Shown here in pieces: positions 11,318 to 23,855 of a stretch of DNA of 64,000 nucleotides. The stretch is from positions 21,379,725-21,443,724 of the forward strand of contig OX419344.1 of assembly GCA_948470475.1 (NCBI GenBank), read 5' to 3'. This DNA is from Galaxea fascicularis. Lineage: Eukaryota > Cnidaria > Anthozoa > Scleractinia > Euphylliidae. The position numbers and the translations under genes were made by a program. Position 1 is the stretch's first letter; every line of letters starts with the position of its first letter. The notes under the pieces are model-generated. The model did not search any database, had not been told where the DNA came from, and saw only the letters and a list, made by a program, of their open reading frames with translations.

Positions 11318-12850
11318 TGGGGAAAGATTTGATTCGGTTCAGTGACCTGAAGTTAAAGTGCACGTGCCACTTTTCAACCAATCAGAGGAAAGTTAAACTC
11401 AGTCTGCACTTGCCCAATCGCAGTTTTCCGCGCTTCCCACGGGTTTCACGATCCTGCTTTGAGCTCTGATTGGGTTTGTTCATCGTGATAACATTTACGA
11501 GGGAATAAAGACTCCAAATCATTGTCTTAACACAGTTGCGCTTAATGAAAACTCACTTCATCAATGAACCAGGGATGGACACTCGGTGAGATGTTGCTTA
11601 CATGTCCGGGTTTGAGGAAATCGTGGTTCGTGACGAATCATTAACACTTCAAATAAGGGAAGAGAAACCACACTAACTTTAGCTTGCCAATGTCATTTGA
11701 AGGTAACTTGCATTTTTACATACATATTTCTTTACTCGTACACTAGGACTAGGTTTTGCCATTTCTGCATTTGAAAGGTCTTCCAAGATTTGTGTTGATA
11801 AACGTTTGTAAATAATCCCTTTTTTTGTATTCTTTATATATATACTGGTTTTAGTGTATCAGACTAATTACTTTGTGACAAAACGAGAAATTTTGTGAAT
11901 TGCAATAAAATATTTTGCCCTTTTTCTTGTTGTAATCTGAGTCATAATTCTCTGAGAAAATGAACGTAAGAAAATGCTTTTTTGTTCGCTACTTTAGATG
12001 TAGTAGGCAAGGAATCTTCTTGGCTTGATTAGAAAGGAACACCCTCTCTTTATACACGAGAAACACTGAGACGCGTTTCTTGGTCACAGTTTTCGGTAAT
12101 CTCTTCTTTGAAATGAGTAACTATAAAGGGCTCCCTTTTCTCGGAGAGGCTGTATTCGGTGTCCAAACACGGTGAATTGATGGACTACCGACATCACAGG
12201 TTAAACCCTCGGCTATTTTATTATGTGCCCTTGAAAACTGAAGATAGTCAAGCTCGATAAAAATTTACCGAAAACATACAACGGAGAAATGAGCGAAAAC
12301 TACTAACTTGCTGTAAAGATGGTGTGGTGCGAACCTTACCTTTTAGCCCTGAGCAAGCCGCAAATGAAGGAAACATTTTGTCAAAAAAATGAGTACTTAG
12401 GGTAGAGAGAGAGACCTCTGCTAGCAGGGAACTGACTCTTACAGCACAGAAAGCGTTGGGCAAAGAAAATCAAGAAAGCGCGTGTAACGGTCATCTTTGA
12501 TTGTTTTGTCTCTAAGTTCTTTTACTAAATGGTTAGAAAATAAAGAGAAAGATTGGGAAGCCTCCATGATTTTCCTGGAAGGAGACTCAAGGAAAGAGAC
12601 TCTATAATTTAAAGCTCGGAAAATCTCAAGAAAACAACATTCCCAATAGCTCTTCGTCGCTTTTTAGCCGATAGAGGTTACAGAAAATATAAATTGTAAT
12701 TTCAGTTGATGAATTTGTAATGATTGTAATCGTAAGCCTAATTAATTTCCGTAATTTGCTACAAATGTAACCTTTTGCAAACCCAGTCACAATGACATCC
12801 GGGATTTTGAGGACGCGGCACACGCTCAATCGCCGCCATATTTATCGTCG
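11318..12850. other. POLA1 3' UTR and intergenic DNA
   Basis: The part next to POLA1 is its 3' UTR, with AATAAA at 11514 and 11904. Short AT-rich sequence follows up to the RSPH1 promoter. The small frames here (for example 12248-12463 and 12626-12829 minus) have no splice-site or domain support. CCAAT-like motifs (CCAATCA, ATTGG) occur near 11380-11470. I see no further gene. Confidence 0.5.
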
Positions 12851-12864
12851 GTCGCCATAAAATC
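12851..12864 (+). promoter_or_regulatory. Possible RFX X-box upstream of RSPH1
   Basis: GTCGCCATAAAATC matches the X-box consensus RTHNYYWTRRNRAC at 13 of 14 positions; position 13 is T instead of A. It lies 56 bp before the RSPH1 start codon, where X-boxes of ciliary genes usually sit. The match is imperfect, so the call is tentative. Confidence 0.35.
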
Positions 12865-12919
12865 CTCTTAAAGAAAGGAAAAGACAAGAAAGATCCTTGA
12901 ATTTTCTTTAAGCGACAAA

Positions 12920-15900
12920 ATGTCCGATTTATTTGGTTCTGCTTCGGAAGATTTAGACTGGGCTAACGACTTAGGGGTAAGTTTTGTTAAATTTCGCTTG
13001 GCGTGTACTTCCAAACTACCTAGTGAAGTCAAAATAAACAATTGAAATCAAAGCCGTATGGTCACGAGTTGAAGAAGCTTGTGCAAATTATTTATCATCT
13101 CTGTAATAAGTACGTTTAACTGGAAATTAAATTAATTTACACAAACTACACAAATATAGCTCAGGGACCAGTAAAGAGGGTCTCAATGGGGCAGTGACTT
13201 AACGGCTAAAATTTTGGCTATTTTACGGCTAACGGTGGTTAAAAGTCTTCTTTGTCTTAATGAGTTAAATATTAATAATACTTTGTCACTTTTTTCAAAC
13301 ACCATATTTCAAGTCTTAGGATCATCCTGGAATTAAATGAGGTGATTCCCTTTCAAAGGATGTACTATCTAGATTTTTTAACTGAAAAATGCAGAAAAAG
13401 ATGGAGTCACCGTGCTTTATCATGCCGGCACAGTGACTCTCGGTATAGAATGGCTGTTTCATTTGTTTCTTCATTTACTAAAAACTTTGAGAAACTGTCC
13501 TTCTCAGCTTCAGATGATTCCCTGGCGTGTTGTTCAATTAAGTTAGTTGACGTTAACGTTCTTGTTAAAAAAGGAATACGAAGGAGAGAGAAACGAGCTT
13601 GGAGAGAGACATGGACAGGGCAAAGCCGTGTTGCCAAACGGTGATTTATATGAAGGGAATTACCATAATGGTAAAAGACATGGAATGGTAAGGGTCAACT
13701 CGCATTTTTTTGTTTCCTTACGTAGCGTTACTCACAATGCACGACAAATGTTGGAATAAAACAAAGTTTTACTAGTAATTATTTTAACAATAATCACTTT
13801 ATTCAAGTCTCAAGGCTTTCTAACCCGACACAGGTGCCTTACAAATTGGGACGACTGTAAATCAAATGAACTCTAAATAAACTCAAACCAAGTTGGTTTT
13901 GTGGAGATGGAAAAACTGGAGTACCCAGAGAAAAACCTCTCAGTCCACCGTGGTGGAAGGCGAGTGCTCTCACCACTGCTCCAATCCCACTTCCCTTTTT
14001 CATTCATTGATTCATTTGTTCACTCATTGATTCTGATTCTGACTGGTCAGTTGTGTTGGTAGAGCAATGGACTGCTGTGTGGGTTCAAACCTCAACTGGA
14101 CCAACACTCAGGGTCTTTAAATAACTGAGAAGAAAGTGCTGTCTTTGTAATGAAATCTGCAAATGGTTAGACTTTCTAGTCCTCTCGGATAAGGTCCCGT
14201 CTCACAGTACTGGTGTGGGACATTAAAGAACCCACACTGTTCGGCAAGAGTAGAGGATAAAGTCCCTGGTATGAAAGTCTATAAATATATTCTGTTCTGG
14301 AGGCACCTGTGTATCCTACTATATTTTCAAATAAGATTGTAAACTGTATGGCTGCAATTTGCTATAAAGTGTTGTAAAGCACTTTGAGCCTTGAGATAAA
14401 GCACTATATAAATCCCTCATTATTTTTCCCCACATCAGAATCCACCTCTTTCCTTCAATTTGCAAAGTAGAAACAGATAAATGAGAAATTACCAAGAGAT
14501 CATGATCATTGACATGTCTTGCCTTTAGGGTGTGTATACTTTTAGAAATCAAGCCAAGTACAAGGGTTATTATGAACAGGGCAAGAAGAGCGGCCAAGGA
14601 ATATTTGAATATCCTGATGGCTCTAGATATGAAGGTGCGTTCAAGTGTTTTTCCTTCAAGCCTGGCAAAGCTTAATCTTACCAAAACACCTTTTTCAACA
14701 ACAATAACTTGTTAACAAAACATTTACATTTTATGCCTTTCATATCACCATGGGAAATGTTGATACACTGTCACATGGAGAGCTGTACGTTAATCTCATT
14801 TCTTTAGCATTAAGCAACTTAAGGATTATTACAAAATAATTTTTTGATGAATGGATTCTGGGTTACTATACACCTGGGTAGAGAACGAAAATAGAGTTTC
14901 TTGTCTAAGAAAACAACACAGCAATACAAAGTCTATGGTCTAAAGAAAAAGAAAAAGACAAACCCCCCAATATTTTTCCGTACTACAATCAAGGACAAAA
15001 CCTGTTAAAACAATAGGCCATTTCCGAGTTCATGTCTGCCTCCTCTTCAAAGCGAGTCTAAGTGCAAAGTTTTTGATATGAAAATTAGTTTTCATTCATA
15101 TGTAAAGTAGAACTAATTACCATCACAAAAACTTTGCACTTAGACTCGCTTTGAAGAGGAGGCAGACATGAACTCGGAAATGGCCTATTTGTTTTCAGAC
15201 AAATGAAAACGTCCTTTTTCACCGATATAAAAAATACTCCTCCCCTAGCCCTCTCCCCCTTCCCTTTGTCAATGGTGGTCTATCTGTTTTAAACCACAAT
15301 ATATTTTCTGATAAAAATAACCCACAAAACAACAAAGCAACATTGAAAGAGCGATTGTAGATTAAACATTTGATCTTGGAGCTGAAGTTGAATTGGTTGA
15401 ATCCTTTCTAACTCCTGTCGTATCTGGCATTCTGGCTAGAGTCTCTAACAATATGATGAGATGTCAGAGGTAGAAAACAAGAACAAAAAGGGTAATTGTT
15501 TCTGTTGGCAAATGTCATTTGTGTTGGTTTACTTATAACATCCTTACTTTATCCTGACAGGCAGATGGAAGAATGATGAACGCAATGGTCAAGGGACGTA
15601 CCACTATATGAATGGTGATATGTATGAGGGAGAGTGGAAAGAAAACAAGAGACATGGAAAGGGTGTCTACACATGTGCTGCAACCAAACTGAAAGTTAGT
15701 TTGTTGACCAGTTAATTTCTAGTCATGTCATAATCTGGTCCCACCCACCCAGCCTTCCCTGAAATCCAAGGTCATACTATGTACCAGTACCCAACAGCTG
15801 TGTTTTTGGCAAGATTCTTTCTTTTATAATTTGTGATATTGCACTTCATTTGTACTTGTCAGGATTACCTTCACATGTCTGCCTGCAGATAGCCAACAAT

Positions 15901-17825
15901 GTAGCAGGACTGTTGCTTTATTTTTTAGGGTGGAAATGTGCAAAAAGTAACATGGCATCCCAGCTGTTGTGCATTAGTCAAATTGTAGTTTTTCTACCAA
16001 AAGTGGTCAGAGATAAATCCAAACTATGCAGAGAAAATGCCCAGACCCTACTCTGGGGTTACCATAAATAAATAATAAATTTGGAGACTTGTATTCTTTA
16101 ATGCAAGCTTGGGACTTCCATATTCTTCCAAAGGAAGCTAAAAATTCAATTGCTTTGCATAAAACACCAAGAAAGCGAGACCAAACATTTGGGATGCAAA
16201 TGACTCTCCTGCTAGATCTAAGTGCACATTGACAAAATATAGCCCCAAATACTGAAAAGTTCAGCTCTCAACATAAACAGCTTCCTTCCTTCCAGTATGA
16301 TGGTCAGTGGTTCAATGGAAAACTTTCTGGTCCTGGAAACATGATTCTGCCCAACCATGTCTTTCTGGGAACATTTTATGACAATCTGGTGAGTACAATA
16401 TTACAATATAAAAGTGCACAAGTACAGGGTACAGTTCATTCTCAAGAAATACCCAGTTGTAGTTGTCAATGTTTCAGGGTGGGTAACTTCTTTATAAAAG
16501 GAAGATGGAGATGGATTGATCTCAAATCCAGATTCACAAGGAAAATGAAGCTGAACCCCAATTACCTCAGGGGGGTGATTGATCAGTGCTTGGTCAAAAA
16601 ACACTATCAAGAACACAACCTGCAACATTTGCCATGTGTTGGTTATCTTGAATGATATACACTGTTTTTGTACGTGTTAACAACTCTTTTTGCTTAGATG
16701 GAGATAATTTAGAGAGTATCTATCCACAATACATACTAATAGTTTTATACTAAACCAAGTTATAATTTTTGGCAGCCATGTGGTCCTGGCAGATATGTCT
16801 TTGACTTTGGTGTTGAACAGCATGGGGAATATGTCCTGACTGACAAGGTACATGCATGGTCATTTGTAACCACACTCCAAGACACATTTAAGAGAAATAT
16901 GCACATGAAAAACACATGAAGTATGCCACACCTAGAGCTGGGCTCCCAAAATGCCACAGCTTAACCAGGTTTCCATGCCATTGATGAGGCACAAAGCAGT
17001 ATCAGTTGACTCCATCAGAATGGGATTGGGGTTACTCCCACTATTTAACATCTGTGTTAAGTCAGTTGATGTCAATGGAGAGAGCTCCATGGAAACAGAT
17101 CTTCTTCCTTTTCATGTCCATGAAATACAAACAGGTCCGACTACAAAATACATGCAACTTAGGGGCAGATTTGGTGTCCATAAGTAGCAGGTAACCAGAG
17201 TTCTCTGTGGGTCTTCAACTACCAGATGCTTTCAAAAGTGAGCAGTCTTGAAGACAGTGCCCATTGTTTAATACTATGTATGTATTGAAATAAAAAGAAT
17301 GATCCTCACAGGTGTGAATGCAATTTATGCAGTTGCATAATGGAGACTGAAAAAATTCAGGACTTCAACGGGGTTTGAACTAGTATGTATTCTACACATC
17401 TCAAGATTCTCTTATGAACCAGGGTTTACCTAGGACAGTGCTCCCTAAAGAAAAGTGTTTTGTGTGGTTTATTTGACCAGGCCAGTTCAAAAGCACATGT
17501 TAAAAAAGTGCTAAGTACTGGAATTGAAAAAGAAAACTGGTGATAACCTTGCATTTTTCAGAGATGATCAAGCTGCCTTTCTTCCTTCAAGTATCTTCGA
17601 ACGTTTTAGAATTATTGTTGCCCATATTTAACAATTACACCCTTAGCCCTTGCAGGCTACAGGTCTAATTGTTTTAGCATCACCCAACTAGTCAGACAGA
17701 AAAGGCAATAATAAAGTTAGCAAATGCAAGTTAAAGAAATATTTATTTGGGAATAAAACGAGAGAAAGCATCACGCATGATTGCTACTTGAGGACTATTA
17801 CTAATAGTCCTTTAGTAGTGTAGCA

Positions 17826-17857
<32 letters not shown>

Positions 17858-18180
17858 GTTGGGTGACACTAATAATAATATTATTCAATCTGAAAAACGA
17901 TTCAGAAAGCACTAATGCTAAGATCTGCTTTTCTAGTGTAGTCATAAATGTTATTGCACAAAAACACCTCACTGTTAGGTAAGGAGACACCATCCTAACA
18001 ATACCTCACCGTTAGGAGACACCATCCTAACAGTCAAAAGTTGTTCAACACTCTAAACTGTATTAACTTACTCAGACTTTCTTGATTTAGCGACAAGGCA
18101 CAGGATATGATGAACAAATAGTAGAAGTACCAGTATGGAAATGCCAACCAGATCTTCAAGTCTTTGGTTCATCAGACTGA
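12920..18180 (+). CDS. RSPH1: Radial spoke head protein 1, MORN-repeat protein
   Basis: RSPH1 is a radial spoke head component of motile 9+2 axonemes. Exons: 12920-12976, 13574-13687, 14529-14634, 15561-15694, 16296-16388, 16776-16847 and 18091-18180, total 666 nt, 221 aa. After a short acidic N-terminus ([14 protein letters not shown]) come about six MORN repeats: [90 protein letters not shown] and [14 protein letters not shown]. Then follow [19 protein letters not shown] and VEVPVWKC, both characteristic of RSPH1 and not of other MORN proteins. Human RSPH1 is about 309 aa; the acidic C-terminal tail is missing here, the protein ending FGSSD. A poly(A)-like ATTAAA lies at 18372. Introns carry SINEs and fold-back elements. 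Confidence 0.93.
13775..13990 (-). mobile_element. tRNA-derived SINE, minus strand
   Basis: Read on the minus strand, a degraded tRNA-like head (GGAGCAGTGGTGAGAGCACT...) leads into the core AGAGGTTTTTCTCTGGGTAC and then CCAACTTGGTTTGA. The AT-rich tail ends near 13775. The same head and core occur at 58640, 60285 and 63560, so this is a repeat family. It lies in RSPH1 intron 2. Confidence 0.75.
14037..14425 (+). mobile_element. Second tRNA-headed SINE, different family
   Basis: An A-box-like TGTTGGTAGAGCAATGGACT and a B-box-like GGGTTCAAACC are followed by a body ending TAAAGCACTTTGAGCCTTGA, GATAAAGCACTATATAAATC. This tail style (CACTTTGAG...GCACTATATAAAT) is known from invertebrate SINEs. 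It lies head-to-head with the minus-strand SINE in the same RSPH1 intron. Confidence 0.65.
15014..15187. mobile_element. Fold-back MITE with ~55-bp arms
   Basis: TAGGCCATTTCCGAGTTCAT...GCGAGTCTAAGTGCAAAG on the left is repeated inverted on the right, ending AACTCGGAAATGGCCTA, with a loop of about 60 bases. It lies in RSPH1 intron 3. The arms are nearly identical, which suggests recent activity. Confidence 0.85.
17675..17871. mobile_element. Fold-back MITE with ACCCAACTAGT ends
   Basis: TAGCATCACCCAACTAGT on the left and ACTAGTTGGGTGACACTA on the right are inverted repeats around an AT-rich body. That body contains the small palindrome GGACTATTACTAATAGTCC. It lies in the last RSPH1 intron. 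Confidence 0.7.
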
Positions 18181-19689
18181 ACCACAAAGCCCACAAGACA
18201 TCATCTAGCAAACCATCTCAGGTTCATTTGTTTTGAAGCATGATTGTTGCTAAATGAACTCTTCAAAGTATTTCTGTGAATGCTTTTTCAATTATTTTTG
18301 TACATCCATGTTTTGGTCTTTTGTCATCCCTAGCTCTTATCTTGCTCAATACATGCTGCCATAACACTTCCATTAAACTAATATTCATGTGGTGCTGCCA
18401 TTATTATTCTGTGCAATTAAACTAAAACATTGCTTTACTTTTTGTTATTTTTGATTGTGCACATTATATTTATTTGCATTCCATGGACTCATTGATCCAG
18501 CTACATAAAACTGACTGTAGGCAACTTGCAAGCAGCCTGCATTCTAATTAAACCCCCTGCACTCAGCCTTTCACATACTTATTGCCTAATATTAATATTA
18601 TTTTCTAACACACAAAGATATTTCACAGTGAAAGTAACTATAATCCAACATTCCACAACTCCAAAAACATAAAATATTTATTCACCTATTTGTCATATCG
18701 TAAAACGATGGTTCATGAAGAAAATTTACACCTTTGCATCATTGTGGAAATTACACCATACAAGCAATACTCTTTTATACGAGTCTTAATTTAAAAGTAT
18801 CCAGCAGGTACTTGACCTGTGTTAATAGATTTACATCAAAGAATTTTTCAATAATACTATATATGTGATATTATAATATTATATACATAATCTTATAATT
18901 TCAATATATAACATGCTGTTAAATAATACTGACTTAAGCTCTTGAAAATTAAAACATCCTACTTACCAGTAAGTCTGAAATTGTTAAAAATGGAACTTGA
19001 GAAAACTTGAGAAAAATTTATAACCAATTGAAAAAAACATTGTTGCTCAAGTAACCCTGTGAAATTAATAAAATGATCTCGAAGCACTTTTCACAACACA
19101 AAACATACATGAATAAGCACACAGGGCAATTTACCGTTTATGCAAAAATTGAAGGAACGTGTTAAAGATGATGATGGTGGTGAATGTAACTTTGCATTTG
19201 CTACCAGACATGAGCACCAGGCTGAAGACGGAAGCTTTCCTGAGTAAAGCAAGGTGAATCCTAACTACTGATATAAAAAATATTAAATAAACACACTTGT
19301 CATAAACTGTACATCGGGGGAGCAAAGTCTGTAAGGTAATACTGTGAGATTGTGAGCTAAGTAAGCTCAATTTTTTAATGCCTGAGTTCAGAATTAAAAT
19401 TATTTTATTTTATTGATCAGGAGCAAAAAGTTTGTAAATGTTCAATTAGGTTGGGGATATTCATCCTTCCTCCCCCACTTCCCCCAACAAAGAATTCCTT
19501 TTTACAAGAATAATTCAAACATTTGATTACAGAAAATTTTGCTTACACTTAGTTGCGTTCACTCACAAAACCAAGGCACACTTATGATCACACTGAATTG
19601 ATAAAACATTACATTATCAACTGTTTTGGTCGCAACCAGCAATTTGCAAAATAAATGTAATTAATACCTCTCATTTTCCAAACTACTTC
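18181..19689. other. Convergent 3' UTR region between RSPH1 and TLCD5
   Basis: Two genes end towards each other here. RSPH1 has ATTAAA at 18372. TLCD5, on the minus strand, has AATAAA (read as TTTATT) near 19404. Between them is AT-rich sequence with a TATATAATATTATA-rich patch near 18855-18915. I see no coding frame with support. Confidence 0.5.
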
Positions 19690-20376
19690 TTATTCACTTT
19701 TCTTTTTTCCAAAAAACCTTTTCCTTGCAAATCGCAGTATAAGAACTACCCACACCCAGCTAACCAAATACAAACCTGTTCCGCCAATTTTGACAAAAAG
19801 TTTAGGTTTGGGGGACACAAGTACTGTTCTATACCATAACAAAGATCCAGGTCCAAGACGCCAAACTATAAACAATGTCATAAATATGATGTCATTCAGT
19901 TTGGCCCACAATGTATTGTAGTTTCTTGTTTCTCGCATGAACCATCTTAGTTGTAAGAACGGATTGGAAATCTCTGTTCCAAGTATCGTTGCAACAAGTT
20001 CTGGACCTGAGAATCCATCAAAATAGATGTACGCTATACCACTAAGTGATATCACATGGTGAAACAACATATCCAGTCCTTCCGTTCCCATATATAAGCA
20101 CCAAAGAAAGTCAAATATGAAGTAACCCAGAGTAAAGGCTGCAATAAATGACTGAAATGGTGTGTTGGCTTCACCCATGAAAACAAGAGGCCAAGGTCCT
20201 GTTATAAATGCACACCAATAGGATAACATTGTTGTCAATGATGCATGAAATATTGTGGCTAGTCTGCAGCTCCACTCGTAACTTCGAAGAGGATTTACGA
20301 TGCACAAGAAACAGTATACGCTGCTCCAGATAAAGAACATTGATAAACAAGGCAGTAAGAGGTCTGTGAAACTCAT
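19690..20376 (-). CDS. TLCD5: TLC domain-containing membrane protein (TLCD5/TMEM136 family)
   Basis: This is a multi-pass membrane protein with a TLC (TRAM-LAG1-CLN8) domain; its precise function is not well established. The 228-aa product starts MSFTDLLLPCL and has about six hydrophobic segments. Family signatures are YEWSCRLATIFHA, GPWPL, TLGYFIFDFLWCLY, TEGLDMLFHHVISLSG and EISNPFLQLRWFMRE; these match TMEM136/TLCD5 better than the ceramide synthases. The C-terminus is basic (RFARKRFFGKKKSE), as in ER-retained proteins. A TTTTCTTCTGTTCCAG acceptor lies just upstream of the ATG on the minus strand. The in-frame extension to 20448 is therefore probably intron, and the 5' UTR comes from an exon further right. 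The whole coding sequence is in one exon. Confidence 0.88.
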   Translation of the reverse strand: MSFTDLLLPCLSMFFIWSSVYCFLCIVNPLRSYEWSCRLATIFHASLTTMLSYWCAFITGPWPLVFMGEANTPFQSFIAAFTLGYFIFDFLWCLYMGTEGLDMLFHHVISLSGIAYIYFDGFSGPELVATILGTEISNPFLQLRWFMRETRNYNTLWAKLNDIIFMTLFIVWRLGPGSLLWYRTVLVSPKPKLFVKIGGTGLYLVSWVWVVLILRFARKRFFGKKKSE

Positions 20377-21937
20377 AATGATTGGCTGGAACAGAAGAAA
20401 ACAAAAAAGACAAGAGTTACTTATCTTCCACAAACAAGAAGCCTGCATTCAAGTGCTGCAGTCACCTTACAGTGAGCATAAATTATGATGGCATGATGTC
20501 CAATTTCTTGTACATAGCAGACATCAGTGTTCTTCCATTAACGCTTGACATAAACATTCATGTGCCAAACAAAAAGAACTACCAACTCAGAATCTACAAT
20601 AAGTACACTTGATTAGGTTTTGAGCTAACAATGCTGTCATGGTACCTTCATGAAGCAAAGAAGAATTCAGTTGTCATTTGACCTTCTTGCTGTTTCTAAT
20701 TTGCATACACATCAGGGAATAACAGGTTTGATGACCACTTCCTTTGTTTGTTTTCAAGACCTGTATGTTTAATAGTTATTATGATCTGATGTTCAAAGGA
20801 GAAATTAGATACTGGCACTGTAAGGGCCACTCTAATCCAAGTGATATGTACAAAGTACACAGTACACAGTACACTGGACAAATTTTTGACTGGTTGAAAA
20901 ATTTGACCGGATATTTTTTTTTTTCACACAGAACCATTCAGTTTTGCTCTGTTCACATCGAACGTACTGACGAACCAGGTTGAATTTTAACTTTTGTCAA
21001 TGGTTTGTGCATAGCACTACTTTACCACGCCCTTGCTGTACAAAAAAGACAGTCAACGTGTTCACCCCGCACCGGTCAAATTTTCAATTTTAGAGGCATT
21101 CAAATTTTGTTACGGTCTCGTGGTTAGCTGGAATTCGTAACCGGTCGAAAAATTCGTTCGCGACGCTTTGCACGTAACCACAAAGTAGCAGAGATAACTG
21201 GTCAAAACCCACTGACTACTTTGTGTGTAACGGGTGTGTAACACGCTAACCGCCACACCAAATTATTTGTCAGTCAAAGCAAGTCAAGACTGCATACAGT
21301 TTTACGAATGGGCGTATTATTATGCGAGCCCGTAACGTAACGGCTTGATTTCATTCAAATGTGATGAATGAAATCAAACCGGTACGTTACGGGCTCGCAT
21401 GATAATACCCCCATTCGTGAAACTGTATGCAGTCTTGTACCTCAAGAAGGACAGAAAGTGTGTCCGTGTCTTCTTTAGCTTCAACATCAAGGTACTTGTT
21501 GGAATCAATCTACATTTACAAGCTTAACTGCGATTTGGTTTTTCATTTCTCAAGAATTGAAGAAAACTAAGCTTGCGTTACAAAAGGACACATGAGCTTA
21601 CATTGGATTCGTTCAAAGCTGACACCCCGAGAAATTAAAGTCGTACCAGGAAAATCAAATCTAGAAATTCCCACTTATTTGATTTTAAAATGCAGCGAGA
21701 AACAGTTGAACGTAAAGTAGTTAAAATCTTCGGGTTGCACAATTACTCTTGCTTCAATGTCAGCACGCGCAAAATGAGAAACATACCGCCCAATTCTTTG
21801 GTCCACAAGAAAGGACGATTTACCACGCATAGACAAATGGACCTTACCTTGTCAACTGTTCGAAATATGAGTAGTGCATCTATCTTAATTTTTCGGTCGG
21901 AACAGGCACCTTCACTAGCCTGATCGCCACATTATAG
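20377..21937. other. TLCD5 5' UTR intron and upstream DNA
   Basis: The acceptor just before the TLCD5 start implies that this stretch is largely a 5' UTR intron, though I cannot place the first exon exactly. It contains a fold-back element (21285-21437) and a weak inverted repeat near 21190-21235 (CACAAAGTAG/CTACTTTGTG). No other gene is supported. Confidence 0.45.
21285..21437. mobile_element. Fold-back MITE with ~70-bp arms
   Basis: CAAGACTGCATACAGTTTTA...GCGAGCCCGTAACGTAACGG pairs with ...CGTTACGGGCTCGC...AAACTGTATGCAGTCTTG, leaving a loop of only about 10 bases. Mismatches are few. Confidence 0.85.
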
Positions 21938-21973
21938 TCACGTGATAGAACGGAAGTGATCGTACCGGAAATG
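21938..21973 (-). promoter_or_regulatory. Candidate promoter of TLCD5 (E-box and ETS-like sites)
   Basis: TCACGTGA (21938-21945) is followed within 30 bases by ACGGAAGTGA and ACCGGAAATG, two ETS-type GGAA cores. Such clusters are typical of TATA-less housekeeping promoters. No other start site is evident between here and the minus-strand TLCD5 acceptor at 20389, so I assign it to TLCD5 by position only. Confidence 0.3.
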
Positions 21974-22199
21974 AGTTCGACAAGCTGACCAAAGGCTAAT
22001 CAAGATAGATAACAAATTTGGTGGAAAAAATGAATAATTTTACCTCGAAAGTCTGAAAAGCTTACTTTCATCTTCTTAAACCTTTCCTTCTTTCAGCTTC
22101 CAGAGGCGGTTTTTTTGCCCGATTTTCGTGTAAGCGAGATTGGGCGTGGTCGGAAATTTGACCAATGGGCTACAAGAAAGAAAATTGTCCATAACTGCC

Positions 22200-23535
22200 C
22201 CTAAAAGCTGTAAATAAAGCGAATCTGTGTACTGCTTTTCGATTGAGTCTTATTCCATATAAACTTTGGAATTACACGTTGGCTACTCGTGGGATGACAG
22301 GCAGTCAGTCCCTCTGTCACAGAAAAGATTTGCTGAGTCGGTGAGGGAGTGGTAAACGACTCCCACATCGACTCAGAACTGCAGTTTCTAACCTCCGTCA
22401 GTCCCTCTATCAGACAATTGTAAGAGAGACGATCAAACAATGGACCACTATTTTCCTGGAGAGGGGGTTCGACAAATTTTCTTCTGCAAACTTTTTTTTA
22501 ATGCACCTCTGCAAACATTTTTTTCGAACAACACCTTCCTGCAAACAATCTTTTTTCCGATCTTTTTTAACCACACTGACTCAAAAAGGAGATTCCCTTT
22601 TTGCTGCCGTCAATCATTATTTAATTTAATATTTTACGGCAGTGACCAACGCATTGGAAAAAGAGAAATTTACAAAGCGTAAAATGGGGTTGGAAGGCCT
22701 ACACGACTCCTGTTCGCACGTTTGCTGCTTCTATCTGGGTTCTGTTGACCGATTTAGCTTCTTGTTTGTTTTCAGTGGGACAACACGATGGTTTAGAGGA
22801 TTACATATGATGATGATAGTGATTGAAACAGCCATGTGCTTAACTGTCGCGTGCTATGTACTTTGATACCAAAGGTCTTTTGTGGGTTTAAATTCTACAT
22901 TTATCGCCTCTTTACTTTGACCCTTGTTGTTTCTGTTTAGCGACTGTGCTCCTTTATATGCCCTCTGAAGCATTTTGTCTGGCTCGTTTCATGCTCGTTT
23001 CAAGCAATAGTTGGTGTTCAAATTTGGTCAGATAAAATGCTGATTTTAATGGAGCCCTGTATTCTGTCTACAAACAACTACATATTTCAGTTTTGAAATT
23101 TTTTAATTAATAGGTTACAAGTTTCCCTGACCTCTATGCAAATTATTTTTTTTGTACATAGTGTTGCAAGCAATTTAATTTGTCTTTTTAGGCCCTGCAA
23201 ACATTTTTTTTCAATATTTTCTATACCCCTCCCGCCAGAAAAATAATGGTCTGTCCCTACAAAGCTAGCAGAGACCAATCCATTACTGCTCGATAGAATG
23301 CTGGATGTATTTGGGATGCTCAATACAAAATCCTAAGAATGTGGATGGATCAACGCGAAAGGAAACCGGATGAACTACAATCTTCGGATAGATATGAGAA
23401 ATCAGAGTTAAGGACTGAGTCAGAAGAGAGCGAAAGGACACGGGATAGAAAAAGCCTTTTGTTGATACTCTGTATATGGTCAGGCTGTCAGAAAAATTAA
23501 ATAACCAGTCAGGAACTAAGACAATAAGTCAGACA
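22200..23535. repeat. Inverted pair of GACCA-TTATTTTC-TGG/TGCAAAC repeats
   Basis: Near 22440 the plus strand reads GGACCACTATTTTCCTGG with a G-rich run and repeated TGCAAAC plus T runs. Near 23160-23260 the minus strand reads GACCATTATTTTTCTGGCGG with the same TGCAAAC and T runs. The two look like inverted terminal portions of one repeat family. A hairpin around 22330-22378 (CTGAGTC...GACTCAG) lies to the left. No supported gene lies inside. Confidence 0.45.
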
Positions 23536-23855
23536 TTTATTCCCCTCAGACCGACGGTCACCTATCTGATTCTCTCAGTTGGTCATAGGTTCTATCATGA
23601 ACAAACGAGACCAAGTTACTTTCCTTGCAGTTTATTTGATATTTTTTTAAGAAGTCTTTCACCCTTCTTCAACACATGGTTTTCATCCTTCAAAATTGTT
23701 TGTAACCAGAAAAACTGACCAGTTTGACTGGTCTGTACTAACCAAAAAGGTGTTCCTCAAGAACAGCCTTATGCGTGTCCTGACTTTGTTTACGCGGCAT
23801 CGCGGTGTTAGTTCCGGGTTTCAGTTTGTACGGTCGGGAAATTTAGGATGCATGC

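Noticed and set aside
20377..20448. 24-residue N-terminal extension of TLCD5
   Set aside because: A polypyrimidine tract and CAG acceptor lie between it and MSFTDLL, so it is probably intron.
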